NCBI GenBank assembly: GCA_947382415.1 | Contig: CANCYO010000042.1 | Coordinates: forward strand, 1 to 24,737 | Direction: 5' to 3' | Length of the DNA: 24,737 bases | Origin: an uncultured Lachnospiraceae bacterium | GTDB lineage: Bacteria; Bacillota; Clostridia; Lachnospirales; Lachnospiraceae | Shown: positions 1 to 7,757 of the stretch, piece after piece | Layout of the letters: every line of letters starts with the position of its first letter | Position numbering within the stretch: position 1 is the first letter of the stretch | Made by a program: the position numbers and the translations under genes | The notes under the pieces: generated by a model | The model's database searches: none | What the model saw: only the letters and a program-made list of their open reading frames with translations | What the model was told of the DNA's origin: nothing

Positions 1-807
1 CCCCAGAGCCTTCCAGATGTAGGGAACCGCATCCAGGCGGACGATATCGATGCCCTGATTCACCAGGTACAGGAAATTGTACATCATCTCATTGAACACC
101 CTGGGATTTTTGTAATTCAGATCCCACTGATACGGATAAAAGGAGGTCATCACATAATGTCCGGCATCCTCAAGCCAGGTAAAGTTTCCCGGCGCCGTGG
201 TGGGAAATACCTGGGGCACCGTCCTCTCATACCGGGCGGGCAGATCCTGATTGTCAAAGAAAAAATAGCGGCTCATGTACTCTCCGTCGCCCTGTCTGGC
301 CCGTCTTGCCCACTCGTGCCCCTCGGAGGTATGATTCATGACAAAATCCATGCAGACATTGATTCCCTTCCCGTGACATGCGTCCGTCAGGCTTTCCAGA
401 TCCTCCATGGATCCCAGTTTTTCCTGAACTTTGCGGAAATCCGCCACCGCGTACCCGCCGTCGGAACGCCCTTCCACCGTGTCCAGAAACGGCATCAAAT
501 GAATATAGTTCACGCCGCATTTTTGAATATAATCCAGCCGGGACTCCACACCCTTCATATTTCCCGCGAAATTGTCAATATAGAACATCATGCCCAGCAT
601 TTGATTGTCCTTGTACCAGTCCCCGTCGGACTCCCTGACGGCGTCCCGTTTCCTAAGGCTGGCCTTCCTCTCCCGGTAAAAACGCTCTATATTCTCACAC
701 AGCTCCGCAAACATGGGACCGTTGTCATACAGCTCCATATAGAGCCAGCGCAGCTCATCGTGATGCCTGGCAAGCCTTTCGGCAAAATCATCCCTCTTCT
801 TATTCAT
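1..807 (-). CDS. Amylosucrase-like GH13_4 glucansucrase, 3' part missing
   Basis: The frame is open from ATG at 807 to the window edge, giving 269 residues of an enzyme that is usually 600-650 long. It carries the N-terminal helical region and the start of the (beta/alpha)8 barrel typical of amylosucrases: HLMPFLDTVEGRSDGGYAV (about residues 102-120), then DFVMNHTSEGHEWA, SFYPYQWDLNY and finally IVRLDAV, whose Asp259 is the expected nucleophile. The acid/base Glu and the transition-state Asp lie beyond the edge. Amylosucrases use sucrose as glucosyl donor to extend alpha-1,4-glucan and release fructose; here that role is inferred from similarity. The start overlaps the fructokinase stop by 8 bases (ATG inside ...GGCCATGAATAA), which suggests translational coupling. 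A sucrose phosphorylase (GH13_18) is less likely because its motifs differ. Confidence 0.82.
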   Translation of the reverse strand, partial: MNKKRDDFAERLARHHDELRWLYMELYDNGPMFAELCENIERFYRERKASLRKRDAVRESDGDWYKDNQMLGMMFYIDNFAGNMKGVESRLDYIQKCGVNYIHLMPFLDTVEGRSDGGYAVADFRKVQEKLGSMEDLESLTDACHGKGINVCMDFVMNHTSEGHEWARRARQGDGEYMSRYFFFDNQDLPARYERTVPQVFPTTAPGNFTWLEDAGHYVMTSFYPYQWDLNYKNPRVFNEMMYNFLYLVNQGIDIVRLDAVPYIWKALG

Positions 808-1765
808 GGCCCTTCACCACCCTCTCAATCTCCTCTTTTCCCGGCATCACGCGCAGGGCGCCTCTTCTGGTGGTCACAATGGAAGCCGCTGCATTGGCAA
901 ATTCCAGCATATCCTCCAGATCCCGGACCTTCATATCCTCAAGTCCCACATCCAGCACCTTGTGAAGCACACAGCCCATAAAGGTGTCCCCGGCTCCCGT
1001 GGTCTCTATGGTGCCGGATTGGATAAACGCCGGCCTCTCCACCACCATGTCTTTATAATATGCCCGGCTTCCTTCTCTTCCCATGGAAACCAGAATCAGG
1101 GGAATCGGATAGTTCTCTCTGATCTTTGCCACTCCCCGGTCATAATCGTCCTCTCCCGTAAACCATGTGATCTCATTGTCGGATATCTTCAGGATATCAC
1201 AGATTCCCATGCCGTATTCCACCTGCTCTCTCGCAAGCTCCATAGAGTCCCACAAAGGCTCCCTGATATTCGGATCAAAGGACAGGAGCGCCCCCTGTGC
1301 TCTGGCATACTCCGCCGCATACCGGGTGGCCTCCCGCACTCCCTCATGCGTCATTGACAGAGTGCCAAAGTGGAAGATACGGGTCTGCTCCAACAGTTCC
1401 TTCCGAATCTCCGGTTTTCTGAGCTGCATATCCGCACCCGGATTCCTGTAAAAAGAAAAGTCCCTGTCCCCATCCCTCTTCGTCTCCACAAAGGCCAGGG
1501 TCGTCCGGCACTCAGGATCCACACAGAGACCGGAAGTATCTATCTTTACCTCCTCCAACACTTTCCGGAGCCTGCGCCCGAACAGATCGTCCCCCACTTT
1601 GCCGATAAATCCCGTCCGATGTCCCAGCCCGGCCAGCAGGGCCAGAACATTACAGGGAGCGCCGCCCGGGTTGGCTTCAAACAAAGTATTGCCCTGGGCG
1701 GAGAGCCCGTTGTCCGTCATGTCGATCAGCAATTCTCCCAATGCGATCACGTCATATTCCTTCAT
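800..1765 (-). CDS. scrK: Fructokinase, PfkB/ribokinase family
   Basis: The 321-residue protein phosphorylates a sugar with ATP; in this operon the substrate should be fructose released by the GH32 and GH13_4 enzymes. The PfkB N-terminal signature is seen as ANPGGAPCNVLALLAGLG (residues 31-48), and the C-terminal ATP-binding and catalytic motif as TTGAGDTF, with Asp260 as base. Length is normal for the family. I chose ATG at 1765 because a GGGAGGAG ribosome binding site lies 8 bases before it; the frame stays open to an ATG at 1792, but that start lies inside a 22-bp repeat and would add nine residues before the conserved MKEYDVIALGE. Sugar specificity is inferred from context, since PfkB kinases with other substrates share these motifs. 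Confidence 0.88.
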   Translation of the reverse strand: MKEYDVIALGELLIDMTDNGLSAQGNTLFEANPGGAPCNVLALLAGLGHRTGFIGKVGDDLFGRRLRKVLEEVKIDTSGLCVDPECRTTLAFVETKRDGDRDFSFYRNPGADMQLRKPEIRKELLEQTRIFHFGTLSMTHEGVREATRYAAEYARAQGALLSFDPNIREPLWDSMELAREQVEYGMGICDILKISDNEITWFTGEDDYDRGVAKIRENYPIPLILVSMGREGSRAYYKDMVVERPAFIQSGTIETTGAGDTFMGCVLHKVLDVGLEDMKVRDLEDMLEFANAAASIVTTRRGALRVMPGKEEIERVVKGHE

Positions 1766-1780
1766 CCTCTGATCTCCTCC

Positions 1781-1846
1781 CTGATTCCTCATTGCTTTCT
1801 CTCTGATTCCGCATTACTTTCTCTCTGATTCTTTATTGATTCCATA
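1781..1846. repeat. 22-bp tandem direct repeat, about 2.5 copies
   Basis: Unit 1 (1781-1802) and unit 2 (1803-1824) match at 20 of 22 bases; on the plus strand both begin CTGATTCC and end CTTTCTCT. A third unit (1825-1846) matches only in about its first half. The array fills the gap between the GH32 stop and the fructokinase ribosome binding site, so it is transcribed within the operon mRNA. I see no hairpin in it. It is too short and too few-copied for a CRISPR. Confidence 0.75.
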
Positions 1847-1892
1847 CTGCCTTTCCGCTTTGCCTCCGTCCCGAAGTCCTGCGCCCCGCCGT

Positions 1893-3260
1893 TTAGTCAC
1901 AGTGTCCGGCGCACCAGATATGCTCCACATTTCCGGCAATATGCCGCCCCAGCCCGTACACCACATGGCTGATCACAGCTTCCCCGCCATTGATAAATAT
2001 CTCGATCAGATTCGGCTCCACAAAAATATCCAGAAGACAGCCTTCACCGGCGCAGGGCGCGCTGCCGGTGGCGGCGATTCCCTCAATATCCCCAAACACC
2101 CTGCTCCTGTCAGCCTTTACGCAGCCCTGTTCCCTGCGGATCAGATAACCGCCGATATCCAGCCTTTCACCCTCTGCCAGCATGGTCTGTATGCGACAGG
2201 GACCATGCTCCGGCAATTCTCCCGTATCGTATACCTCTCGGGAAAAATACCGTTCCACCTCAGGGTGTACCCGGAAAAAAACATGTCCGTTCTCTACTTC
2301 CACGACTCTGGGAAGACACATCATCCCGTTCCAAAGTGTCCCGTCCTCTTCCTCCACGGCCCGGGGCATACGCATCCAGCCGATCATAACCCGTCTCCCG
2401 TCTTTGTCCAAATTGGTCTGGGGCGCATACAGGTCCATTCCGTAATCCACATACCGGAGTGCTCCGGGAAGGGTCAGTTTACAGGTCTGCCTGTCAAATT
2501 CCGCCACTCCGCAGACCGTTAAATGTTCATAGCCCTTCCCGGTCTCCCCCACATACATTAACGACGCCATAAACACATCCGTCTCACCCAGCCGGAAGAG
2601 ATCGGGACATTCCACGATCCTTCCCAGCCGCTCATCCCTGCACTGGGCGGCATATTCCCACTCCTGCGCATCCCTGCTCCTGAAAAACAGAACACGTCCC
2701 GCCCTTTCTTCAAAGGTACTGCCCAGAGCCATATAGTACCACCCGTCCTCATACCACACCTTCGGGTCTCTGGTATGAATGGCATTGGCGATATTTTCGT
2801 CTCTGATCACCGGAAGTATCTGTCTCTTACGTCCCCAATTGTCAAAATGAAACCCATCCTCCGACACGATGAGCGCCTGACTGGTCTCGTATCGATCCTG
2901 CAGCGCCACGTGAATATTCTCCGCATCCGTCTCCAGATACCGGACCGCAGAATAATAGAGATACATACGCCCGTCCATCTCCAGGGCGCTGCCTGAAAAA
3001 ATTCCGTTTTTATCATATTCTTTTGTGGGAAACAGGGCAATCCCCAGATGCTCCCAATGCACCAGGTCCACGCTCACCGCGTGGCCCCAGTGCATGGTTC
3101 CCCATCTGGGAGCATAGGGAAAATGTTGATAAAACAAATGGTACTTCCCTTTATAATAGATAAAACCGTTGGGATCATTGATCCAGTTTCCAGGCGCTTT
3201 TAAATGCAATGTATTCTTTTGCCATACATTATTTTGCCATGTATTCTCTGCCATGTCCAT
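1893..3260 (-). CDS. scrB: GH32 beta-fructofuranosidase (sucrose or sucrose-6-phosphate hydrolase)
   Basis: The 455-residue enzyme hydrolyses terminal beta-fructosyl bonds of sucrose and short fructans. All three GH32 active-site blocks are visible: WINDPNG with nucleophile Asp29, RDP at 164-166 (Asp165, transition-state stabiliser) and ECP at 217-219 (Glu217, acid/base). The five-bladed propeller is followed by a shorter C-terminal beta-sandwich. No signal peptide is present, so the enzyme is cytoplasmic and acts on sugar brought in by the adjacent ABC importer. Because that importer does not phosphorylate its cargo, free sucrose or kestose is a more likely substrate than sucrose-6-phosphate, and sacA/bfrA would be equally fair names. 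The start at 3260 has a weak ribosome binding site; an in-frame ATG two codons later is possible. It lies 28 bases after the upstream permease gene. Confidence 0.9.
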   Translation of the reverse strand: MDMAENTWQNNVWQKNTLHLKAPGNWINDPNGFIYYKGKYHLFYQHFPYAPRWGTMHWGHAVSVDLVHWEHLGIALFPTKEYDKNGIFSGSALEMDGRMYLYYSAVRYLETDAENIHVALQDRYETSQALIVSEDGFHFDNWGRKRQILPVIRDENIANAIHTRDPKVWYEDGWYYMALGSTFEERAGRVLFFRSRDAQEWEYAAQCRDERLGRIVECPDLFRLGETDVFMASLMYVGETGKGYEHLTVCGVAEFDRQTCKLTLPGALRYVDYGMDLYAPQTNLDKDGRRVMIGWMRMPRAVEEEDGTLWNGMMCLPRVVEVENGHVFFRVHPEVERYFSREVYDTGELPEHGPCRIQTMLAEGERLDIGGYLIRREQGCVKADRSRVFGDIEGIAATGSAPCAGEGCLLDIFVEPNLIEIFINGGEAVISHVVYGLGRHIAGNVEHIWCAGHCD

Positions 3261-3288
3261 CCGTCTCTTTTCCAGCCATAATTAACCG

Positions 3289-4149
3289 CTATTTCACTGC
3301 TCCTGCCACAACGCCGTTGATGATCTGCTTCTGCAACACCACATATAAGATCAGTATGGGAATCACACACAGCAGCAGTCCTGCCATGATCGTACCATAA
3401 TCCGCCGAATAAGTTCCATAAAAACTATAGGTTGACAGAGGCAGCGTAAAAAGCTTTTTGTCCGTCAGCACCAGAGACGGCAGCAGGAAGTCATTCCAGA
3501 AAGCCAGCGCATTCAGTATCACCATAGTGGAGATAATGGGCTTGAGCAGCGGAAACACAATGCCGAAAAAGGTCTGCACATGCGTACAGCCGTCAATGTA
3601 CGCCGCTTCCTCAAGGGCAATCGGAATATTCCCGTTGATGAAGCCATGGAACATAAACACGGACATGGCCATGGAAAATCCCGTATGCATGAAGATCAAT
3701 GTCAACCGGTGATTGAGAATATTCAAAGTCCCTCCGTATATGCTTACCAAAGGAATCATGATGGCCTGAAAGGGTATGATCATGGACGCCACCATCAGAG
3801 CAAATACGATCTTGGAGGTCTTGTTCTTGTGCCGGACGATATAATATGCCAGCATGGAAGCCAGCACCGTCACCAACAATGTGGCCGAAACCGTCACGAT
3901 CAGCGAATTCACAAAGGCATTCAGGAAGTCCATCTGGACAAAGGCCTTTGTAAAGTTGCCGAAGGACAGCCCCTTGATGGTGAACAGCCAGGAGAACGGG
4001 CTCTTGATGATATCCCGCTTCTGCTTCAGGGAATTGATCACCACCATGACAAAAGGAAACATGAACGCGACAAACATGATAAGCAACGCCGCCATTGACA
4101 GCGCATTGGTTATTTTTTTCCTGGTTCCACCCACTGATGTCTGTGCCAT
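3289..4149 (-). CDS. msmG: Sugar ABC transporter permease, MalG/MsmG type
   Basis: This 286-residue integral membrane protein has about six hydrophobic segments and the cytoplasmic EAA loop of binding-protein-dependent importers (EEAAYIDGCTHVQTFFGIVF, roughly residues 185-205), where the ATPase docks. It pairs with the permease encoded just upstream to form the channel of a CUT1-family oligosaccharide importer. The ATG overlaps the stop of the previous gene by one base (TAATG), and a strong AAGGAGG lies inside the end of that gene about 10 bases before the start, so the two are probably co-translated. No ATPase gene is present in the operon; in Firmicutes a shared MsmK/MalK-like ATPase encoded elsewhere usually serves such systems. 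The symbol is by analogy only. Confidence 0.9.
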   Translation of the reverse strand: MAQTSVGGTRKKITNALSMAALLIMFVAFMFPFVMVVINSLKQKRDIIKSPFSWLFTIKGLSFGNFTKAFVQMDFLNAFVNSLIVTVSATLLVTVLASMLAYYIVRHKNKTSKIVFALMVASMIIPFQAIMIPLVSIYGGTLNILNHRLTLIFMHTGFSMAMSVFMFHGFINGNIPIALEEAAYIDGCTHVQTFFGIVFPLLKPIISTMVILNALAFWNDFLLPSLVLTDKKLFTLPLSTYSFYGTYSADYGTIMAGLLLCVIPILILYVVLQKQIINGVVAGAVK

Positions 4150-5021
4150 TACGCCTCAACCTCCTTCTTCTTGGTCAGATATACCTGCAGACCGCTGACG
4201 CACGCCGTGATGATAAACAGGACCAGCGCCTCCGCCTGCCCCACGCCAAACTGTCTGGACGTGAAGGCTTTCTCATACACATGCATGGCTGCCATCTCCG
4301 TCGTTCCATAGGGCGCTCCCCCTGTCAGAGACAGGTTCACGTCATACACCATAAAAGCACGGGAAAGCGTTAAAAACAGACAGATCGTGATAGAGGACAT
4401 CATAAGCGGCATGATGATGTTCTTTAACATCACAAAACCCGTAGCTCCGTCAATATTGGCAGCCTCCAGCACATCCTCGTTAAGTCCCATAAATCCTGCC
4501 ACATAAATCAGGATCATATACCCGGCCAACTGCCATACGGACACCAGTACCAGCGCCGCGAAAGCTTTGTCGGGGTCCGATAGCCAGGACGCTTCAAACA
4601 TACTCCAACCGGTTCTATCCCCTATGCTCACAAACACTCTGGAAAACACAAACTGCCAGATATATCCCAGCACGATGCCGCCGATCAGATTCGGGGTAAA
4701 GAAACCTGCCCGGAAGAAATTCTGTCCCTTGATCCCTCTGGTCAACAGCCAGGCAATCCCGAATGCCAGCACATTTACGATCACCACCACAAAGATCACA
4801 TACTTGAATGTCAAAAACAGAGAACTCCAAAACTGATCGTCCCGCATCACCGCCGCAAAATTCCTTAACCCAACAAAATTCTTCTCCTGAGACACTCCGT
4901 TCCAGTCCGTCAGCGTCAGATATACGCCATAGAGAAAGGGAATGATCAGGACCGCCACAAAGCAGAACAGTCCGGGCAGCGCAAATATGCAGAAATCTTT
5001 TCCGTTACTTTTAGATTGCAT
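4149..5021 (-). CDS. msmF: Sugar ABC transporter permease, MalF/MsmF type
   Basis: This 290-residue membrane protein belongs to the MalF-like half of CUT1 sugar importers. It opens with a short cytoplasmic tail and a first hydrophobic helix (FALPGLFCFVAVLIIPFLYG), and carries an EAA loop in the C-terminal half (EDVLEAANIDGATGFVMLKN). It sits 17 bases after the binding-protein gene with a clear GGAGGA ribosome binding site 8-9 bases before ATG, and overlaps the next permease by one base. Substrate identity cannot be read from the protein; the neighbouring GH32, fructokinase and amylosucrase-like genes point to sucrose or short fructo-oligosaccharides. Confidence 0.9.
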   Translation of the reverse strand: MQSKSNGKDFCIFALPGLFCFVAVLIIPFLYGVYLTLTDWNGVSQEKNFVGLRNFAAVMRDDQFWSSLFLTFKYVIFVVVIVNVLAFGIAWLLTRGIKGQNFFRAGFFTPNLIGGIVLGYIWQFVFSRVFVSIGDRTGWSMFEASWLSDPDKAFAALVLVSVWQLAGYMILIYVAGFMGLNEDVLEAANIDGATGFVMLKNIIMPLMMSSITICLFLTLSRAFMVYDVNLSLTGGAPYGTTEMAAMHVYEKAFTSRQFGVGQAEALVLFIITACVSGLQVYLTKKKEVEA

Positions 5022-5038
5022 ATCCTTTTCCTCCTCAA

Positions 5039-6412
5039 TTATTGCTGTTCATCCCAGTATTTCTGGATGGAATCCAAAAGCTCCTGTCTGTCGCTCCTGC
5101 CCGCCAGATATTTCTGCATGGCAGCGCCCAGCACTGCCCAATGATCGTTGGGGACAATGGCTGATGCATTGAACGCCTTGTTCTCATGAACCTTGTCATA
5201 GATATCACGGCTTAAAGGATCGCCGGGCTCATAGGGATTATTCCGGAAGGGCGGGATGATATTACAGGTTTTGGCCAGCATCTGCTGCCCGATCTCACTA
5301 TAAACGATCCAGTTGAGGAATTCCCTGGCCGCCGCCTGCTCCTTCTCAGAAGCGAGCTGTCCGTCCAACATCACCTGCTTGGAGGGCGAGCCCTGAATCA
5401 TCTGATTGGCAAAATCAGAAGGATCGTTGTTCAGGAAATAAGGCAAAAAGCCATAGGCATCCTCATTTTCTGCGCCTGCCTCCGCCAGATTGGGCCATGC
5501 CCAGTTGCCGTTAAACCAAAAGGCCGTCTTGCCGTCCGCAAGGTCAATGGCCATCTCATCGTAATCCGCCCCCAGAGGGTCCTTTGCGGACACATTATAT
5601 TTTCTCAACACATCAAAAGCATTCAGGAACTCATTCAGGCGTTCATAGGATGCCAGGTCCAGACTGCCCGCCTTAATCTGCTCGATCACTTCCTGCGCGC
5701 CCTCGGAGGTTCCGTCATAGGTCTCATATATGTACTGCAGATGATGGGCGACCAGCGACCAGTCTTCCTTTGCCAGAGACAGAGGCCTCTCCATCCCTGC
5801 CGCCACCATCCTGTCCAGAAGTCCGGTAAATTCTTCCAAAGTGGTGATAGACGCCGGATCGAAGGGCTCTCCCAGAGTCTCCTCGATCACAGACTTGTTA
5901 TAGATAATTCCCCTGCCCTCGATACAGAGCGGGAAACTGTAAACTTTCCCGTCTATCTGTGTCAGATACCCCTCCGCCTCAGCGACCCAGGGCTCCTGCG
6001 TCAGATCCGCAGCCTTCTCCTGTGCCAGCGCGATCACATCCGTGGTGTCCAGCATGGATAAGGTAGGCGGATTCCCTGAATTGTACAGACTGACGATCCT
6101 GGTGTAGGGAGAGTCACCGTCTGTCACAGGCATGACCTCCACATGTACTCCCGACTTTTTCTCGTACTCGGCCCCCATCTTTTCCAACGCCACCTGAATC
6201 TCCGCCTTGGAGTTCAGGAGCGTGATACTGGTTCCCTGCAGCGAACTGTCATATTGGAACGTATCTATCGAGGTATCGATAGGGTCTTCCCTGACTGTCG
6301 CGTTGGGATCGTCCGGGTCACTGGCAAACCCGAATGTGCATCCGGACAGCGCCGTTGACAACAATACCAGTGAAAGCCCCAGCGAAATACGCGATAATGC
6401 TTTCCTTTTCAT
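5039..6412 (-). CDS. msmE: Sugar-binding lipoprotein of the ABC importer (MsmE-like)
   Basis: The 457-residue protein is the extracytoplasmic solute receptor and the first gene of the sucrose-type operon. It has a lipoprotein signal peptide: basic start MKRK, hydrophobic core and lipobox LSGC with the lipidated Cys25, followed by an acidic, Asp-rich linker. The rest has the layout of family 1 solute-binding proteins (SBP_bac_1), with features such as the EVMPVTDGDSPYTRIVSLY and AFWFNGNWAWPNLAEAG stretches. The ATG at 6412 is preceded by GGAGGG at 8 bases. Its promoter and a palindromic operator lie directly upstream in the spacer shared with the divergent LacI-type gene, so its transcription is probably repressed in the absence of inducer. 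Confidence 0.9.
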   Translation of the reverse strand: MKRKALSRISLGLSLVLLSTALSGCTFGFASDPDDPNATVREDPIDTSIDTFQYDSSLQGTSITLLNSKAEIQVALEKMGAEYEKKSGVHVEVMPVTDGDSPYTRIVSLYNSGNPPTLSMLDTTDVIALAQEKAADLTQEPWVAEAEGYLTQIDGKVYSFPLCIEGRGIIYNKSVIEETLGEPFDPASITTLEEFTGLLDRMVAAGMERPLSLAKEDWSLVAHHLQYIYETYDGTSEGAQEVIEQIKAGSLDLASYERLNEFLNAFDVLRKYNVSAKDPLGADYDEMAIDLADGKTAFWFNGNWAWPNLAEAGAENEDAYGFLPYFLNNDPSDFANQMIQGSPSKQVMLDGQLASEKEQAAAREFLNWIVYSEIGQQMLAKTCNIIPPFRNNPYEPGDPLSRDIYDKVHENKAFNASAIVPNDHWAVLGAAMQKYLAGRSDRQELLDSIQKYWDEQQ

Positions 6413-6460
6413 TGCCTTTTCCCTCCATCTTCTAATATTTTTTACATTTTTCGCAACCGG

Positions 6461-6480
6461 TAAAGTAACCGGTTACTTTA
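6461..6480. promoter_or_regulatory. Perfect 20-bp palindromic operator at the sugar operon start
   Basis: The two arms TAAAGTAACC and GGTTACTTTA are exact reverse complements around a central CC|GG. LacI-family proteins bind such centred CG palindromes. The site begins just downstream of the predicted -10 element of the operon promoter and should cover its start point, the classical repression geometry. An extra AACCGG half-site starts at 6455. Confidence 0.85.
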
Positions 6481-6487
6481 TATGTAT

Positions 6488-6516
6488 ATGGTATCATTTG
6501 ACATGGCATACGTCAA
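6488..6516 (-). promoter_or_regulatory. Promoter of the sugar uptake operon
   Basis: On the minus strand a -35 TTGACG (6511-6516) is separated by 17 bases from a -10 TACCAT (6488-6493), the latter preceded by TGA as in extended -10 elements. Transcription would start near 6481, at the edge of the palindromic operator. Confidence 0.6.
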
Positions 6517-6581
6517 CGGTCAACTTCTTTTTTGTAAAAATGTACTGATTTTATGATTCTACTTTTATGCACATGGCATAA

Positions 6582-6601
6582 AACCGGTTACTTAACCGCT
6601 T
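6582..6601. promoter_or_regulatory. Second operator-like site upstream of the regulator gene
   Basis: AACCGGTT (6582-6589) is followed by ACTT and an imperfect second copy, AACCGCTT (6594-6601). The half-site GGTTAC is the same as in the palindrome at 6461-6480. The array ends about 5 bases before the -35 element of the regulator promoter, so it may serve autoregulation or DNA looping with the first operator some 120 bases away. Confidence 0.6.
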
Positions 6602-6606
6602 ACAGC

Positions 6607-6635
6607 TTGTCAGCCCCTTTCTTTCCTGCTATAAT
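6607..6635 (+). promoter_or_regulatory. Promoter of the LacI-type regulator gene
   Basis: A -35 TTGTCA (6607-6612) and a consensus -10 TATAAT (6630-6635) are spaced by exactly 17 bases, giving a near-ideal vegetative promoter. The mRNA leader before the start codon would be about 65 bases. Confidence 0.8.
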
Positions 6636-6705
6636 GATGTGGATCTATTTCTATAGATTCTATATTCCGTTGCATATCTATAGAACCGCAAAGAAAGGCT
6701 TTTCC

Positions 6706-7737
6706 ATGGCAAAGAAAAAAAACGTAACTTTTGACGATATCGCAAAATATACCAATTTCTCCAAAACCACGATTTCCCGGTATTTCAATAATCCCGATTC
6801 CCTGACGCTGGAGAATCAGCAGATCATATCCGACGCCCTTGTGAAACTCAATTATAAAGAAAACAAGGTGGCCCGGATCCTTGCCAGCGGGAAGACCGAA
6901 TTTGTGGGCATTATCATACCGGATCTATACCATCACTTTTATTCAGAGATACTGGATCAGATTCTGTCCACTTATGAGACTTTCGGCTATAAATTTCTGG
7001 TGTTTATCGGCAATGAAAATGAAGAGACAGAAAGGCGCTACATCAGAGAACTGCTTGCCTACAAGATTGAAGGCATGATCATATTGAGTCATACCATACC
7101 TTCCGAAGAATTGTCAAAACTCCCCATCCCTATTGTGACCATTGAGCGGGAAGACGAATATGTGTGCAGTGTAAACACGGATAATTATATGGGCGGCTAT
7201 CAGGCCGCAAGTCTCCTGTCCAGACACCGGTGCGATATCCTGATCCACATCAATACCCCCACCCTGGAAAAAGTACCCGCCTATGGGCGGTTACAGGCCT
7301 TTCGTGATTTCTGCACAGAGCATGATCTGAAACATGAGGTTCTGATCAGAGAGCTGGGACACACCTACGAAACCGCCCAGCCGCTTCTTTCTGACATATT
7401 GGAGTATCTGGACGCCTCATACCGGAATCTGAAAAAAGGGATTTTCCTCTCCAGCGACACCCATGCCAATGTGCTGCTGAATCTTCTGATGCGCAAATAC
7501 GGCAGACTGCCGGAGGACTATCTGATCATCGGCTTTGACAACTCTCCCATCTCCAGAGAAGCAGTCCTTCCCATCAGCACCATGGGGCAGCAGACAGACC
7601 GGCTTGCTTTTGAGGCGGTAAGCCTCCTTGTGGATCGGATGAACGAACAGAAGAAACGCCAGCCCGTTCCTCTGGACAAACCGATCCACAAGGTCATACC
7701 GCCTGTATTTTTCCGTCGGGAGACCACTGAGAAATGA
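6706..7737 (+). CDS. scrR: LacI-family transcriptional regulator of the sucrose-type operon
   Basis: The 343-residue protein has the family's usual length and layout: an N-terminal helix-turn-helix (TFDDIAKYTNFSKTTISRYF, residues 8-27), a hinge region (NKVARILASG, about 52-61) and a periplasmic-binding-like effector domain starting at FVGIIIPDLYHHFYSEIL. I chose ATG 6706 over the longer open frame from 6553 because it has an AAGAAAGG ribosome binding site 7 bases before it, matches the family start and lies downstream of the promoter. It is transcribed away from the importer operon, and both promoters carry GGTTAC-type palindromes, so it most likely represses the operon and itself, with a sugar as inducer. 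Two bases differ from a perfect repeat in its own site, which would give weaker autoregulation. The symbol reflects context only. Confidence 0.85.
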   Translation: MAKKKNVTFDDIAKYTNFSKTTISRYFNNPDSLTLENQQIISDALVKLNYKENKVARILASGKTEFVGIIIPDLYHHFYSEILDQILSTYETFGYKFLVFIGNENEETERRYIRELLAYKIEGMIILSHTIPSEELSKLPIPIVTIEREDEYVCSVNTDNYMGGYQAASLLSRHRCDILIHINTPTLEKVPAYGRLQAFRDFCTEHDLKHEVLIRELGHTYETAQPLLSDILEYLDASYRNLKKGIFLSSDTHANVLLNLLMRKYGRLPEDYLIIGFDNSPISREAVLPISTMGQQTDRLAFEAVSLLVDRMNEQKKRQPVPLDKPIHKVIPPVFFRRETTEK

Positions 7738-7757
7738 TCCCCAAGGGACCGAACCTG

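Noticed and set aside
157..981. Plus-strand frame of 274 codons opposite the amylosucrase-like gene
   Set aside because: The minus strand encodes a clear GH13_4 protein there; the plus frame has no ribosome binding site and no recognisable domain.
1781..1846. Possible CRISPR repeats
   Set aside because: The units are adjacent without spacers, only about 2.5 copies exist, and no cas gene is in the window.
6413..6705. Catabolite-responsive (CcpA) site in the regulator spacer
   Set aside because: No stretch fits the cre consensus well; the palindromes there follow the GGTTAC pattern instead.
7738..7757. Bidirectional terminator between the convergent regulator and alpha-glucosidase genes
   Set aside because: The 20-base gap has no stem with a T-run on either strand.
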